DNA of 59,325 nucleotides from Oligoflexia bacterium (GTDB lineage Bacteria; Bdellovibrionota; UBA1018), in assembly GCA_014376785.1 (NCBI GenBank), contig JACMQW010000096.1, positions 1-59,325 on the forward strand, given 5' to 3'. The notes under the pieces are model-generated. The model was not told where the DNA came from. It did no database searches and worked only from the letters and a program-made list of their open reading frames with translations. Of this stretch, positions 8,544 through 17,172 are shown in pieces. The position numbers and the translations under genes were made by a program. The first letter of the stretch is position 1. Every line of letters begins with the position of its first letter.

Positions 8544-9046
8544 AAACATTCATTTTGTTGACCATTCTCTCTCTCTCAACAGTTTCAGGCACATTTGCCG
8601 TTTTAACTCGTTCACCGAAACGAATGGTTCTTTTCTGGTTGGTAACGGGCCTCCTCCAGTCCGGATTCTTTATTCTCGTTGGATTTGAGTTTTTGGGAAT
8701 TGTGAACGTTCTATTTACGGTTGCGGGAGCTACGATGCTCCAACTCTACTCCGCTCTTTTTGGAACTCGGGATACTCGAAATGCCGAAGGAGTTTCTACG
8801 CGGAGGGATTGGATTCAAGGAGTCGGCGCGACGATCACACTCGGAGCGGTGCTTGTCTTCGCATTTTCCGAAATTCCTGGATTTGAAAAACTGGGGGAAG
8901 ATCTAGATGCTTCTCGCTTCGGTTCATTTCTATTAGAAAAATTTCCTGAACTTCCTTTGGTTCTCGGCTTTGTTCTTTTTCTCAGCATCGTCTGTGCGGC
9001 AACTGTGGGAAGACCTGCTTGGAAGAAAGTAGGAAAAGACGCATGA
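8540..9046 (+). CDS. NuoJ-like membrane subunit of the first cluster
   Basis: 168 aa with about five hydrophobic helices. It aligns loosely with the canonical NuoJ at 21997: VLFTVAGATMLQLYSALFG corresponds to the helix-3 segment [18 protein letters not shown]. It starts with GTG overlapping the NuoI-like stop (GTGA), preceded by GAGGAG. It ends in a basic tail and overlaps the next gene (ATGA). By itself the sequence would be hard to name; the place between I and K decides it. Confidence 0.78.
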   Translation: MKTFILLTILSLSTVSGTFAVLTRSPKRMVLFWLVTGLLQSGFFILVGFEFLGIVNVLFTVAGATMLQLYSALFGTRDTRNAEGVSTRRDWIQGVGATITLGAVLVFAFSEIPGFEKLGEDLDASRFGSFLLEKFPELPLVLGFVLFLSIVCAATVGRPAWKKVGKDA

Positions 9047-9339
9047 TACTTCACCCTGCGTGGGCACTGCCTCTTCTTCTCGTCGGATGGCTCGGGTTCA
9101 GTATGAGAAAAACCGCTTTAGGCGGAGTCGTTGCGATTCTCATCGCTTGGCAGGGCTTATTGGCTACGGCAGCCCTTTTTGTTTTTCATCGTGAAAATCC
9201 CTCGGAAGGTGCGGTTCTTCTTTGGTTTATGGGTTTTGCGGCGACCGCCTCATTGCTCATCCTTTTCACCCTCGCTCTTCGGCAGTACTACGGGAAAAAG
9301 AACATGAGATGGGCCGAAAACGAGGAGATTAAACATTGA
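9043..9339 (+). CDS. NuoK-like membrane subunit without the conserved glutamates
   Basis: 98 aa from ATG 9043, which overlaps the previous stop (ATGA), with three hydrophobic helices as in NuoK. NuoK normally carries two membrane glutamates needed for proton transfer (Glu36 and Glu72 in E. coli). In a local alignment with the canonical copy at 22533 the first falls on Leu (about residue 33) and the second, from AAAESAVGL, on Thr in AATASLLIL. The charged C-terminal tail (RWAENEEIKH) is unlike the canonical one. The stop overlaps the next start (TTGA). Confidence 0.8.
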   Translation: MILHPAWALPLLLVGWLGFSMRKTALGGVVAILIAWQGLLATAALFVFHRENPSEGAVLLWFMGFAATASLLILFTLALRQYYGKKNMRWAENEEIKH

Positions 9340-11228
9340 GTGAATCTTTGAGCGGCCTCGATTGGCTGTCATCATCATCCGTACTTCTCAGTGTTTGGAT
9401 GCTTGCGCTTTTGTTGGCGCTCACGGGTGCGGTGATTCTCTGTTTTGTCCCGAAAAGCGCAGAAAAAATTCGGCGCGGACTTTTTTTCGCTTTGGTTATT
9501 CCTGCGATCCTCGTCCCGCTTGCTTATGCCATCCGGGGATTCCACTTGTTGGATCGTCCCACGGTACATTGGGTGTTCCAAAAAACGGCGATCGACGGCC
9601 TTCGGCTCGGCATCTTTTTTGACCCCGTGAGTTTTGTCTTGAGTGTGGGATTTGCCTTTACCCTGGGCGCGATCGTCTTCAGGAATCGCACTCCGGTTCG
9701 GCTTACCTCTTCGCTGGTCATTTCTTGGGTTGGTCTCTGCTTGGTGGCTTCCTCAAAAACGCTCTGGGTTGCGGCAATTGGCTTGGGAATTCAAACCGCC
9801 GCTCGACAGTTGCCTATTCTCGCCGGGACCGAGTCTGAAACCACCACGGACGATGGGCTGTGGATGGCCACTACGAAGCGAGCATGGATTTCACTTTTTT
9901 TCATTTTAGCCGGAGGAGCAGGAATCGCTTCGCAGGGCATTCATCTCGACTTTTCGCAGCTAAACTCATTTGGCGAAGCAACGTCTAGTCTCTCCTTCCT
10001 GGTCTCCGCCGCGCTGTTTGGAGCTGGGTTTATCTGTCTTTTGGCACCCGCTTTCAGTGCACATGCGCTTCATGCCGAATCCCAGAGCACTTTCGAAGAG
10101 GACCAGTTCATTTTTGAAAGCGCCAGTTCGTGGAGTGCAGTCATTGTGCTTTACCGAATGCTGCCCGCGATTGCCGAAACTTCTTGGGGACTAGCATTAT
10201 CAATTTCTGCTACAGTGCTCCTTTTGTTCTCCGTATTGACCGGAGTTTTTCTAGAATCCAAGCGTCGTTCGATCCATCTCTGGCTAGCCAGCATTCCCTT
10301 GATGCTCACAACGATTCTTCCCTTTCTTCACGCTCAACAAGCTTTTCTTTGGCTAACGGGAAGCGCCCTGGCGTTCTCCGGTCTCTTTCTGACTTTAGAT
10401 CATGAGAGAAAGACACTCGAGAAGGTCATCGCGACGTTTTTCTTTCTCGGGATTTTTGGATTTTTCGGATGGTCGACTTCTTCGGGCGTGACCGAGTTTT
10501 TTTCACGAATTGAATCTCTCCCCCTTCTTTGCGGATCGGTATTCTTCGTTTGGTTGCTTTTTGCTGCGGTAGGATTTCGCCTCGTGCTTCGCGGAGGAGA
10601 GTCATCGGCGCGAAGTCACCTCGTGCCGAGTTGGATTGCTCTCGGAGTGATGGCTCTCCTAGGCTTCGGACCGCTTCTCTCCGGTAGGTGGAGTGGCGGA
10701 GGATTGCCCGAGAAGGTCGATTTTCTAGACGGTGCGGAAGAGTGGCCGTGGATTCTGGGGGTTTCGACCGAAAACTCGGGTGGGAGCTGGCTTGGATTTG
10801 GATTGGGTCACGGGATTCTCATTTTAGCGATTTTAGTAGGCACTTTTGTTGCGGCGAAAGCGGGGCTGTTTCCTTTTGCGGAAAAATATCCGAAAGGGAA
10901 AAAAGCGGCTCAAAGGATGTTTGGTTTTGCTTGGTTTCCTGAAATCAGCGCGACTGCCATCGTTCGTACGGGGTCTCTGCTCGCCGTTTTTTCCGATCTC
11001 GTCTGGGAAAAGTACATTCCCAAAACAGTTCGAGCGCTTTTTCATGGTTTGAAGCGCGCAGGCGATAAAGCGGAATCTTGGGTCGACGGGTTGACCTCAG
11101 AGAATTACGGAAAGCTTTTTTCTGCTCCATCTAAATTGGTGCAATGGCTACACGGCGGCAATGTCCGACTTTATGCATGGTTCACATTGGTGTGGGTGCT
11201 GATTTTTTCAGTCTACCTCACTCGTTAA
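9336..11228 (+). CDS. Highly divergent NuoL-like antiporter subunit
   Basis: 630 aa with about 14-16 membrane helices and a TTG start (TTGA overlap, preceded by GAGGAG). It keeps the overall NuoL shape, including the C-terminal amphipathic stretch and last helix (SKLVQWLHGGNVRLYAWFTL...). The pumping signatures are gone: WEGVGLCSYLL is replaced by a GLGIQTAARQL region, the TGKSAQIPLYVWLPDAM segment is unrecognisable, and HAATMV corresponds to a segment with no His. It is the most diverged protein of the cluster. Identification depends on length, topology, the C-terminus and its place before nuoM- and nuoN-like genes. Confidence 0.75.
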   Translation: MSESLSGLDWLSSSSVLLSVWMLALLLALTGAVILCFVPKSAEKIRRGLFFALVIPAILVPLAYAIRGFHLLDRPTVHWVFQKTAIDGLRLGIFFDPVSFVLSVGFAFTLGAIVFRNRTPVRLTSSLVISWVGLCLVASSKTLWVAAIGLGIQTAARQLPILAGTESETTTDDGLWMATTKRAWISLFFILAGGAGIASQGIHLDFSQLNSFGEATSSLSFLVSAALFGAGFICLLAPAFSAHALHAESQSTFEEDQFIFESASSWSAVIVLYRMLPAIAETSWGLALSISATVLLLFSVLTGVFLESKRRSIHLWLASIPLMLTTILPFLHAQQAFLWLTGSALAFSGLFLTLDHERKTLEKVIATFFFLGIFGFFGWSTSSGVTEFFSRIESLPLLCGSVFFVWLLFAAVGFRLVLRGGESSARSHLVPSWIALGVMALLGFGPLLSGRWSGGGLPEKVDFLDGAEEWPWILGVSTENSGGSWLGFGLGHGILILAILVGTFVAAKAGLFPFAEKYPKGKKAAQRMFGFAWFPEISATAIVRTGSLLAVFSDLVWEKYIPKTVRALFHGLKRAGDKAESWVDGLTSENYGKLFSAPSKLVQWLHGGNVRLYAWFTLVWVLIFSVYLTR

Positions 11229-11239
11229 GGAGAGATTCA

Positions 11240-12721
11240 TTGAGAGCGTTAATTCCACTACTCGTATTTGCCCCCGCAATAGGCGCCCTTCTCCAGGCAG
11301 TGAATCCCCGCCCACTGTTCGCCAGAACGGCAGCCCTCATCATGAGCGTGGCCAGTTCGATTGCCGCCATACTTTTATTCATCAATATCGGTGCCCACCT
11401 GGGCGACGAGACGCCGCACTTTGTGGTGAGCTGGATTCACTCCTACTCAGTTCACTTTGCGCTCGGGGTGGACGGTCTAAATCTCCTGCCCACCCTCGTG
11501 ATTGCGATTATTTTTCCCTTTCTCATCGTATCTGAATGGGATCGGCAGTTTGGCCGCCGTGGAATTCACGCGCTTCTCCTCGTCTCGCAGACGGCAATTC
11601 TCGGAGCCCTCTGTTCCCTGGATCTTTTCCTGCTTCTCTTTTTCTTCTCTATGATTCCACTTCCGCTTTATCTCATGGCTTCTATCTGGGGGGATGAAGG
11701 GCGTGAGGTTTCCGCGTTTCGAATGATCTCGGTTTCGCTGGTGGCCAGCGCGAGCGTTTTTTTCGGAGTCTTACTCATTTATCATGCGATCGACCCCCAT
11801 ACGTTTCTGATCGAAGAGCTGCGAGGTAAACTCGCGGGGAAGACGACAGAAATATTCGGTTTAAGTGTGGGTTTACCTCAGATTGCGTTTTCATTGATCA
11901 CATTTGGGCTGGCGCTCCGCGCGCCGATTTGGCCCTTTCATGGATGGTTTCGTAAATTGGTTCTAAAAGTACCAACGACCATCGGCCTCGCGGCCCTGCT
12001 GGGCGGCTTCCCGGTAATTTTAACGGTTTTTACGCGAATCGGATTTGAGCTTTTTCCGGAAACGATGACGAATCATCTGGATGTTTGGGTGACGGCGGGA
12101 ATCGCGAATCTTGTTTTTGGTTGCCTGTCGCTTCTCCAAGAAAAAGACATGCGCGGAGTGATGGTTTCGCTCTCGACCGTGCTGGCAGGCTTTTCCCTCA
12201 TTGGGATAGGCACTGGGCACCCGACGGGACTAGTGGGGTCGCAGTTTATCCTCTTTTCCTCGATGCTATCCTTCGCAATCTTTGGCTTTGCCTCTGAAAT
12301 TCTCCGCTACCGAGCCCGGACGTATGAAATTGCCTCGTATCGTGGGGTTTTGCGTGCGCTTCCAGATTTAGGGAGCGCAACGCTGCTGGGGATGGCGAGC
12401 GCATTCGGCGTGCCGGGCACGGCGGGCTTTATTGCATTCGCGTTGCTGCTCATGGGGATGTTTAATTACCATCCAGGGATCGTCGTAACGGCGCTGTTTA
12501 CCATGATCGTCGTTTCAGCTTTTCTCATTCAAATTTTCAGGCAGGTTTTTCTGGGAGACAAAACGGATGACCGATATGCGAAACTGGGAGCGCGAGAAAA
12601 GTTACTTCTCTATCCGTTGGTGGCGCTCATTCTCGCGGTCGGATTTTTTCCATCTCCATTCGTAGACATTGTAAGAGTGACGATCGTCAAAATCTTGAGT
12701 GTTGGGAGCGCCGGGGCTTGA
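11240..12721 (+). CDS. NuoM-like antiporter subunit lacking the pumping Glu/Lys residues
   Basis: 493 aa from TTG 11240, chosen because AAGGAGAG lies just upstream and the longer frame would overlap the NuoL-like gene. It is clearly NuoM: LDLFLLLFF...P.PLYLMASIWG and the LALRAPIWPFHGWF segment align without gaps to the canonical NuoM at 24913. At the positions of E. coli Glu144, Lys234, Lys265 and Glu407 this protein has Ser137, Arg227, Pro258 and Phe (GFIAFALLL for GFIGEFLIL). By family knowledge the first three are essential for proton translocation. The stop overlaps the next start (TTGA). Confidence 0.9.
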   Translation: MRALIPLLVFAPAIGALLQAVNPRPLFARTAALIMSVASSIAAILLFINIGAHLGDETPHFVVSWIHSYSVHFALGVDGLNLLPTLVIAIIFPFLIVSEWDRQFGRRGIHALLLVSQTAILGALCSLDLFLLLFFFSMIPLPLYLMASIWGDEGREVSAFRMISVSLVASASVFFGVLLIYHAIDPHTFLIEELRGKLAGKTTEIFGLSVGLPQIAFSLITFGLALRAPIWPFHGWFRKLVLKVPTTIGLAALLGGFPVILTVFTRIGFELFPETMTNHLDVWVTAGIANLVFGCLSLLQEKDMRGVMVSLSTVLAGFSLIGIGTGHPTGLVGSQFILFSSMLSFAIFGFASEILRYRARTYEIASYRGVLRALPDLGSATLLGMASAFGVPGTAGFIAFALLLMGMFNYHPGIVVTALFTMIVVSAFLIQIFRQVFLGDKTDDRYAKLGAREKLLLYPLVALILAVGFFPSPFVDIVRVTIVKILSVGSAGA

Positions 12722-14175
12722 AAGACGTCGCACTTTTTTTACCAGAGATTTACCTCGCTTTAACCGCGATCGGTTTGGTGCTCGGAGAAGTGGGGTACCA
12801 AGGCGAGCGCACGCGCGTGATCTTAGCTACGGCGATGCTGAGTGTGATTGGCGCGCTCCTGCAGCTGCTTTTGAATTACGCCCTGGGCGCCGGTCGGTAT
12901 GGGAGCCTTAATTTCGTTAATGATGGTTTTGCCCTCTTTCTGAAAGCGCTCCTGCTTTGTTCAGCTGGCATCGGCCTTTTAGCCGACCGTAAATCACAAG
13001 AGGTTTCTATCGAGAACCGAACGGAACATGCGGCTCTGATTCTAGGCGTGACGGCGCTCGGAATGTTGCTTTGTTCGGCCGTGAACTGGATCTGGATATT
13101 AGTTTTACTCTTCAGCGTACAAATTCTCGGGTCGCTCATTTTCGCCCTGAAAAAAATCGACTTCCGCGCGATCGAAGCGGCATTTAAAGGAAGCCTGTCT
13201 TCGATTTATGCGGTTTTCTTTTTATCGATCGGGGTTTTGCTTTTTTATTCGATCACCGGTGAGTTCGATATTTACCGCATCCATTCGGCGCTGGTCGCAC
13301 AATCCCCCGTCCCGCGAATTTATGCCGTGGGGTTCTCGCTCATTGTGGTTGGCCTCGGATTCTTTGGAACCTATTTTCCCTCCCAGCTCTGGGCGAAAGA
13401 TGCGTATGAGGGGGCTTCACTTCCGGCTACCGCATTCGCATCTTGTCTCTTCCGTCTGACGAGCTTCGGAGTGCTCATCCGGGTGATTGTGATTCAATTC
13501 GCCAAGGAAACGGAAATTCCAGGATACTGGGAACCGATTTCAACGATGGACTGGACACCGGTCATTGCGACCATCGCCGCCACGACTCTTCTGATGAGTG
13601 CCCTTTATGTTTTTCGGCAAAAGAAAACGCGGAAGCTCTTTTCAGGAATTCTGATATTTCAGAGCGGCTTTTATTTGCTTGGCCTTCTTGCCCTCGATCA
13701 AGTGGGTTTCGCATCCATTCTTTTCGGACTGGGCACAGAGATCTTCATGGTCGGAGGATTGTTCGGAGCGCTCACCTTTTTCGAAGATAGACGCGACGAG
13801 TTAAATCCAAAAGGCCAACTCTCTCGATCCGTTCCTGAGGGAATCGCACTTTTACTTTTCATGATCTGTGTCATCGGAATGCCCCCCCTCCCTGGATTTA
13901 TTGCGAAGTTTGCCCTTGTGAGCTCGGCTGCACGACATCATTGGAACGGATTGGTTGCGATCGCGCTTCTTTCGCTCGTTCTGGTAGGAACGGCAGTCTT
14001 CCGGTGGGTCTACCCTTGGGTTTATGAACTGCGTTACAAAAATGAGAACTTTCCCGTCTCTTGGTCCCACCGCGCGCTCATCCTAGGCTTGCTCGTTCCA
14101 CTCCTCATGATCTCGGTTTTCGCAGAGTCGATGTTGAACTGGGTCGGCTCAAGCGTCGCATTTTCAATCTGGTAA
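12718..14175 (+). CDS. NuoN-like antiporter subunit lacking most pumping residues
   Basis: 485 aa from TTG 12718, overlapping the previous stop. It has about 14 helices. The motif RAIEAAFKGSL matches RSNEAAMKYFI of the canonical NuoN (26442), and KDAYEGASLP matches PDVYEGAPTP, which fixes the alignment. The residues equivalent to E. coli Glu133, Lys217 and Lys247 are Phe132, Phe216 and Arg246; the Lys of the ASKYYLF region is kept (IAKFALV). It closes the cluster. No terminator is visible in the 173 bp before the next nuo operon, so read-through is possible. Confidence 0.88.
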   Translation: MKDVALFLPEIYLALTAIGLVLGEVGYQGERTRVILATAMLSVIGALLQLLLNYALGAGRYGSLNFVNDGFALFLKALLLCSAGIGLLADRKSQEVSIENRTEHAALILGVTALGMLLCSAVNWIWILVLLFSVQILGSLIFALKKIDFRAIEAAFKGSLSSIYAVFFLSIGVLLFYSITGEFDIYRIHSALVAQSPVPRIYAVGFSLIVVGLGFFGTYFPSQLWAKDAYEGASLPATAFASCLFRLTSFGVLIRVIVIQFAKETEIPGYWEPISTMDWTPVIATIAATTLLMSALYVFRQKKTRKLFSGILIFQSGFYLLGLLALDQVGFASILFGLGTEIFMVGGLFGALTFFEDRRDELNPKGQLSRSVPEGIALLLFMICVIGMPPLPGFIAKFALVSSAARHHWNGLVAIALLSLVLVGTAVFRWVYPWVYELRYKNENFPVSWSHRALILGLLVPLLMISVFAESMLNWVGSSVAFSIW

Positions 14176-14216
14176 AACTTTAGGGTAGAACGCGGTTTTA
14201 GGCAGAGCTATAGTTT

Positions 14217-14340
14217 GTTTAAAGTTAAACTTAAGTCTTTCAAACTTCTGGCTAACGCTCTTCGTTAAACCGAAGACGTGGAACTCAGCAAAACTGCCTG
14301 AGCTTCGAGTCAGAGAAAACCTGAGGATTTTTCCTCAAGG
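14217..14340 (+). promoter_or_regulatory. Structured leader of the canonical nuo operon, with a hairpin over the nuoA ribosome-binding site
   Basis: The spacer 14176-14348 holds an inverted repeat GTTTAA-AG-TTAAAC (14217-14230) and a small hairpin CTTCG/CGAAG (14260-14275). A pair CTCAG (14284-14288)/CTGAG (14298-14302) follows. A further hairpin is CCTGAGG (14320-14326) with CCTCAAGG (14333-14340), with one bulged A. The right arm of the last hairpin contains AAGGA, the only ribosome-binding site for ATG 14349. CTGAG occurs twice, so alternative pairings are possible. No convincing -35/-10 pair was found. Confidence 0.45.
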
Positions 14341-14348
14341 AAAACCGC

Positions 14349-14708
14349 ATGCAATACCTTCCGGTTCTCATTTTGTTGGGTGTGGGATTAGGACTCGGGA
14401 CCGTCATCATTCTCCTTTCGAGTTTCCTCGGGCCGAAAATTAAGAGTTCGATGAAGGACACACCGTTTGAATGCGGAGTGCCGCCGCTCGGAGATACCAA
14501 GCACCGGTTTTCGGTTCGCTTTTACCTCGTCGCAATTCTGTTCCTTCTCTTCGATGTTGAAGCGATTTTCTTTTTCCCTTTCGCGCTGATCTACCGTGAG
14601 TTTCTGAGCGTGAACGCTTTTATCCTTGTAGAGATGGGTTTTTTCGTTGGAATTCTTTTCGTGGGATACATCTATGTTCTTCGGAAGGGCGCTCTCGAAT
14701 GGGAATGA
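14349..14708 (+). CDS. nuoA: NADH-quinone oxidoreductase subunit A
   Basis: 119 aa, the normal length, with three membrane helices. It contains the conserved loop DTPFECGVPP and the helix-2 motif FYLVAILFLLFDVEAIFFFP with the acidic pair. It is a membrane-arm subunit at the junction with the peripheral arm, near the quinone channel. First gene of the 14-gene operon; AAGGA 9 nt upstream sets the start. Contrast with the divergent copy at 4512, which lacks these motifs. Confidence 0.97.
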   Translation: MQYLPVLILLGVGLGLGTVIILLSSFLGPKIKSSMKDTPFECGVPPLGDTKHRFSVRFYLVAILFLLFDVEAIFFFPFALIYREFLSVNAFILVEMGFFVGILFVGYIYVLRKGALEWE

Positions 14709-14738
14709 ACTTAAAGTTTAACAGACAGGACGAATCAG

Positions 14739-15302
14739 ATGTCTAAAGACGGCTCATCCATATTTTTTACGACCAAACTCGACGCGATGGTGAACTGGGG
14801 AAGAAAAAACTCCCTCTGGCCACTTCCTTTTGGAACCAGCTGCTGCGGCATCGAGATGATGGCCACTCTTGCTTCAGATTATGACCTTGCTCGGTTCGGA
14901 GCGGAAGCGATGCGCTTCTCTCCGAAGCAAGCAGATATGATGATTGTTGCGGGGATCGTGAATACGAAGATGGCTCCCATTCTGCGTACCATTTATGAAC
15001 AAATGGCGGAGCCGAAATGGGTCATCTCGATGGGGGCCTGTGCCTCGTCCGGAGGAATCTTCAACGTCTACTCAGTTACTCAGGGCATCGACACGATCAT
15101 TCCGGTCGACGTCTACGTGCCAGGTTGCCCCCCTTCTCCAGAAGGGCTCATGCACGGCTTTATGCAGCTCCAGGAAATGATTCAAAACGGCACGACTCGC
15201 GCGTTTAAACGCGAGCAAGCATTGAAGCGAATGAATTTGCTCAAGCCATTCGGCGTGAGTGAAGCAGATGACTTTAAAAAAGCCGGCTACCACCTCGAAT
15301 AG
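14739..15302 (+). CDS. nuoB: NADH-quinone oxidoreductase subunit B
   Basis: 187 aa. It holds 4Fe-4S cluster N2; the ligands are visible in [10 protein letters not shown] (tandem Cys), GACASSGG and [11 protein letters not shown]. It also shows the ADMMIVAG and [12 protein letters not shown] motifs. It passes electrons to quinone at the interface with NuoD and NuoH. It lies 30 bp after nuoA and 8 bp before nuoC. Confidence 0.98.
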   Translation: MSKDGSSIFFTTKLDAMVNWGRKNSLWPLPFGTSCCGIEMMATLASDYDLARFGAEAMRFSPKQADMMIVAGIVNTKMAPILRTIYEQMAEPKWVISMGACASSGGIFNVYSVTQGIDTIIPVDVYVPGCPPSPEGLMHGFMQLQEMIQNGTTRAFKREQALKRMNLLKPFGVSEADDFKKAGYHLE

Positions 15303-15310
15303 GACGTCCG

Positions 15311-15889
15311 ATGAACATCCACCAACCCGTCTCTACGATTTACGGAAAAATGTTCGATACCTACTCAGCGATATGGTTGAAGCAGGTGGCTGAGCTTCAG
15401 GCGCGCTTCGGTGGCGCGGTTGAAGAAGTTCGAATGCCCAAAGAATATCCGACAGACGTACCGATCCTCTTTATTCGCGCGGAAAGCATCGTTGCAGTCA
15501 TGGACTTCATGCGCACTGCAAATGGCTTCGAATATGGCTTCTTAGCCGATATCACGGCCACGGACGAAGAACTTGAGCCTCGGTTTGAAATTGTCTATCA
15601 GCTCCTTTCCCATTCGAACATGAGCCGCATTCGGTTAAAAGTTCGAGTTCGTGATGGCGAAGAAGTTCCTACCATTACATCCCTCTGGGTGGCCGCAAAC
15701 TGGCCGGAGCGTGAGATCTACGACATGTACGGCGTCCGGTTCTCTGGGCACCCAAATATGCGGCGGATCTTGATGGATGACCGATTTGTCGGTCACCCAT
15801 TGCGCAAGGACTATCCTTTGCGCGGATACCAAATTTTTCCGGACACTCCCCTTCCGAATCCGAACTTGCTTGAGAGGTCAGTGAAATAA
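15311..15889 (+). CDS. nuoC: NADH-quinone oxidoreductase subunit C
   Basis: 192 aa. The 30-kDa signature is intact: WPEREIYDMYGVRFSGHPNM, then DDRFVGHPLRKDYPLRG. It is a scaffold subunit of the Q module with no cofactor. The stop codon shares one base with the next start (TAATG), so translation of nuoD is probably coupled. Confidence 0.97.
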   Translation: MNIHQPVSTIYGKMFDTYSAIWLKQVAELQARFGGAVEEVRMPKEYPTDVPILFIRAESIVAVMDFMRTANGFEYGFLADITATDEELEPRFEIVYQLLSHSNMSRIRLKVRVRDGEEVPTITSLWVAANWPEREIYDMYGVRFSGHPNMRRILMDDRFVGHPLRKDYPLRGYQIFPDTPLPNPNLLERSVK

Positions 15890-17151
15890 TGGAAACCAAC
15901 CTAAAAGCGCAAAGCGGAATCGAAAAACACCTCGGTCTAAGCGGCGAACATTACTCGATCGAGAAAGACTCGGATGATCTGTGGGATGACTCCCGCGTGA
16001 TCGTGAACATTGGTCCGACCCACCCGGCGATGCACGGCGCGCTTCGGATGATCGCCCAGTTAAACGGTGAAACCATCGAGAAGAGTTACGTCGAATTCGG
16101 TTTCACACACCGCGCGAAAGAGAAGCTCGGCGAGAACCGCACCTACCACCAATTCATCGTCTACACAGACCGCCTGAATTATTGTTCAGCTCTCTTGAAT
16201 AACGTGACATATGCCATGTCGGTTGAGCGTCTCATGGGAATTCAAGTTCCGGATCGCTGCACTTGGCTTCGCATGGCGGTTTGCGAAATTTCTCGGGTGA
16301 TGGATCACCTCGTTTGTCTGGGAATCAATGCCGTGGATATCGGCGCGTTTTCATTCTTTCTCTATGGATTCCATGAGCGCGAAGAAGCCTACACATTGGT
16401 CGAAAAACTCTGCGGCGCTCGCTTAACCACTTCGTACACTCGAATCGGTGGCCTCATGCACGATGCGCCTGCGGGTTGGGAAGACCAAGTGAAAGCGTGG
16501 GTAAAGAAAACCCGTAAAACGCTCGACGAAATGGACAAGCTCCTGACCGGAAATAAAATCTGGGTTCAGCGAACGGTCGGCATCTCCGTTTTCAGTAAAG
16601 AAGATTGTCTTCGTTACAGTTATTCGGGCCCCGTGGCGCGCGCTTCCGGGATCGACATCGATCTTCGGCGCGACCAGCCCATGATGTTCTACGACAAAGT
16701 CGAGTTCGACGTGCCGATCGCGCAAAATGGCGACGTTTTCGATCGCTACCTGGTGCGAATGGAAGAGATCCGGCAGTCTCTGAATATCATTCAGCAGTGC
16801 ATGGAGCGCATCAAGCCCGGCCCGATCTGGGCGGACGATAAGCGGACGCGGATTCCAGAAAAAGACCTCGTCCACAACACGATGGAAGGGCTCATTTACC
16901 ATTTTAAATTTTTCATGACCGGATTTGACGTGCCTGAAGGTGAAGCCTACACGCAAATGGAAGCGGCAAACGGAGAGCTCGCTTTTTACATCGTGTCGAA
17001 GGGCGGCCCGAAAGCGCACCGTATGCGGATTCGCGGTCCGTCGGTTTATCACTTCCAAGGTTTGTGCGAGATGGTTCAGGGCGAAAAAATTGCGGACATG
17101 GTGGCAGCCCTCGGCTCCATCAACGTTATCGCGGGCGAGCTGGATCGGTAA
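15889..17151 (+). CDS. nuoD: NADH-quinone oxidoreductase subunit D
   Basis: 420 aa. Quinone-binding 49-kDa subunit. The ligand motif is GPTHPAMHG with His45 and His49, and the quinone Tyr lies in DRLNYCSAL. SGPVARASGIDIDLRRDQP and GEAYTQMEAANGEL complete the family pattern. Separate nuoC and nuoD genes (not fused as in E. coli) are normal for many bacteria. Confidence 0.98.
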   Translation: METNLKAQSGIEKHLGLSGEHYSIEKDSDDLWDDSRVIVNIGPTHPAMHGALRMIAQLNGETIEKSYVEFGFTHRAKEKLGENRTYHQFIVYTDRLNYCSALLNNVTYAMSVERLMGIQVPDRCTWLRMAVCEISRVMDHLVCLGINAVDIGAFSFFLYGFHEREEAYTLVEKLCGARLTTSYTRIGGLMHDAPAGWEDQVKAWVKKTRKTLDEMDKLLTGNKIWVQRTVGISVFSKEDCLRYSYSGPVARASGIDIDLRRDQPMMFYDKVEFDVPIAQNGDVFDRYLVRMEEIRQSLNIIQQCMERIKPGPIWADDKRTRIPEKDLVHNTMEGLIYHFKFFMTGFDVPEGEAYTQMEAANGELAFYIVSKGGPKAHRMRIRGPSVYHFQGLCEMVQGEKIADMVAALGSINVIAGELDR

Positions 17152-17172
17152 GCGAGAGCGAGAAGAAATATT

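Noticed and set aside
4512-14175. The first nuo cluster as a membrane-bound NiFe hydrogenase (Hyc/Ech) or Mrp antiporter
   Set aside because: The NuoD-like protein lacks the NiFe cysteine pairs, and Mrp systems do not include NuoB, C, D, H and I types. The gene order is that of nuo.
4512-14175. The first nuo cluster as a plain pseudogene set
   Set aside because: All 11 frames are open, of normal length, with ordered overlaps, complete Fe-S motifs and plausible ribosome-binding sites.
14217-14230. A further copy of the MarR-type operator upstream of nuoA
   Set aside because: The half-sites look alike, but the spacer is 4 nt instead of 5 and only one copy exists, so chance is likely.
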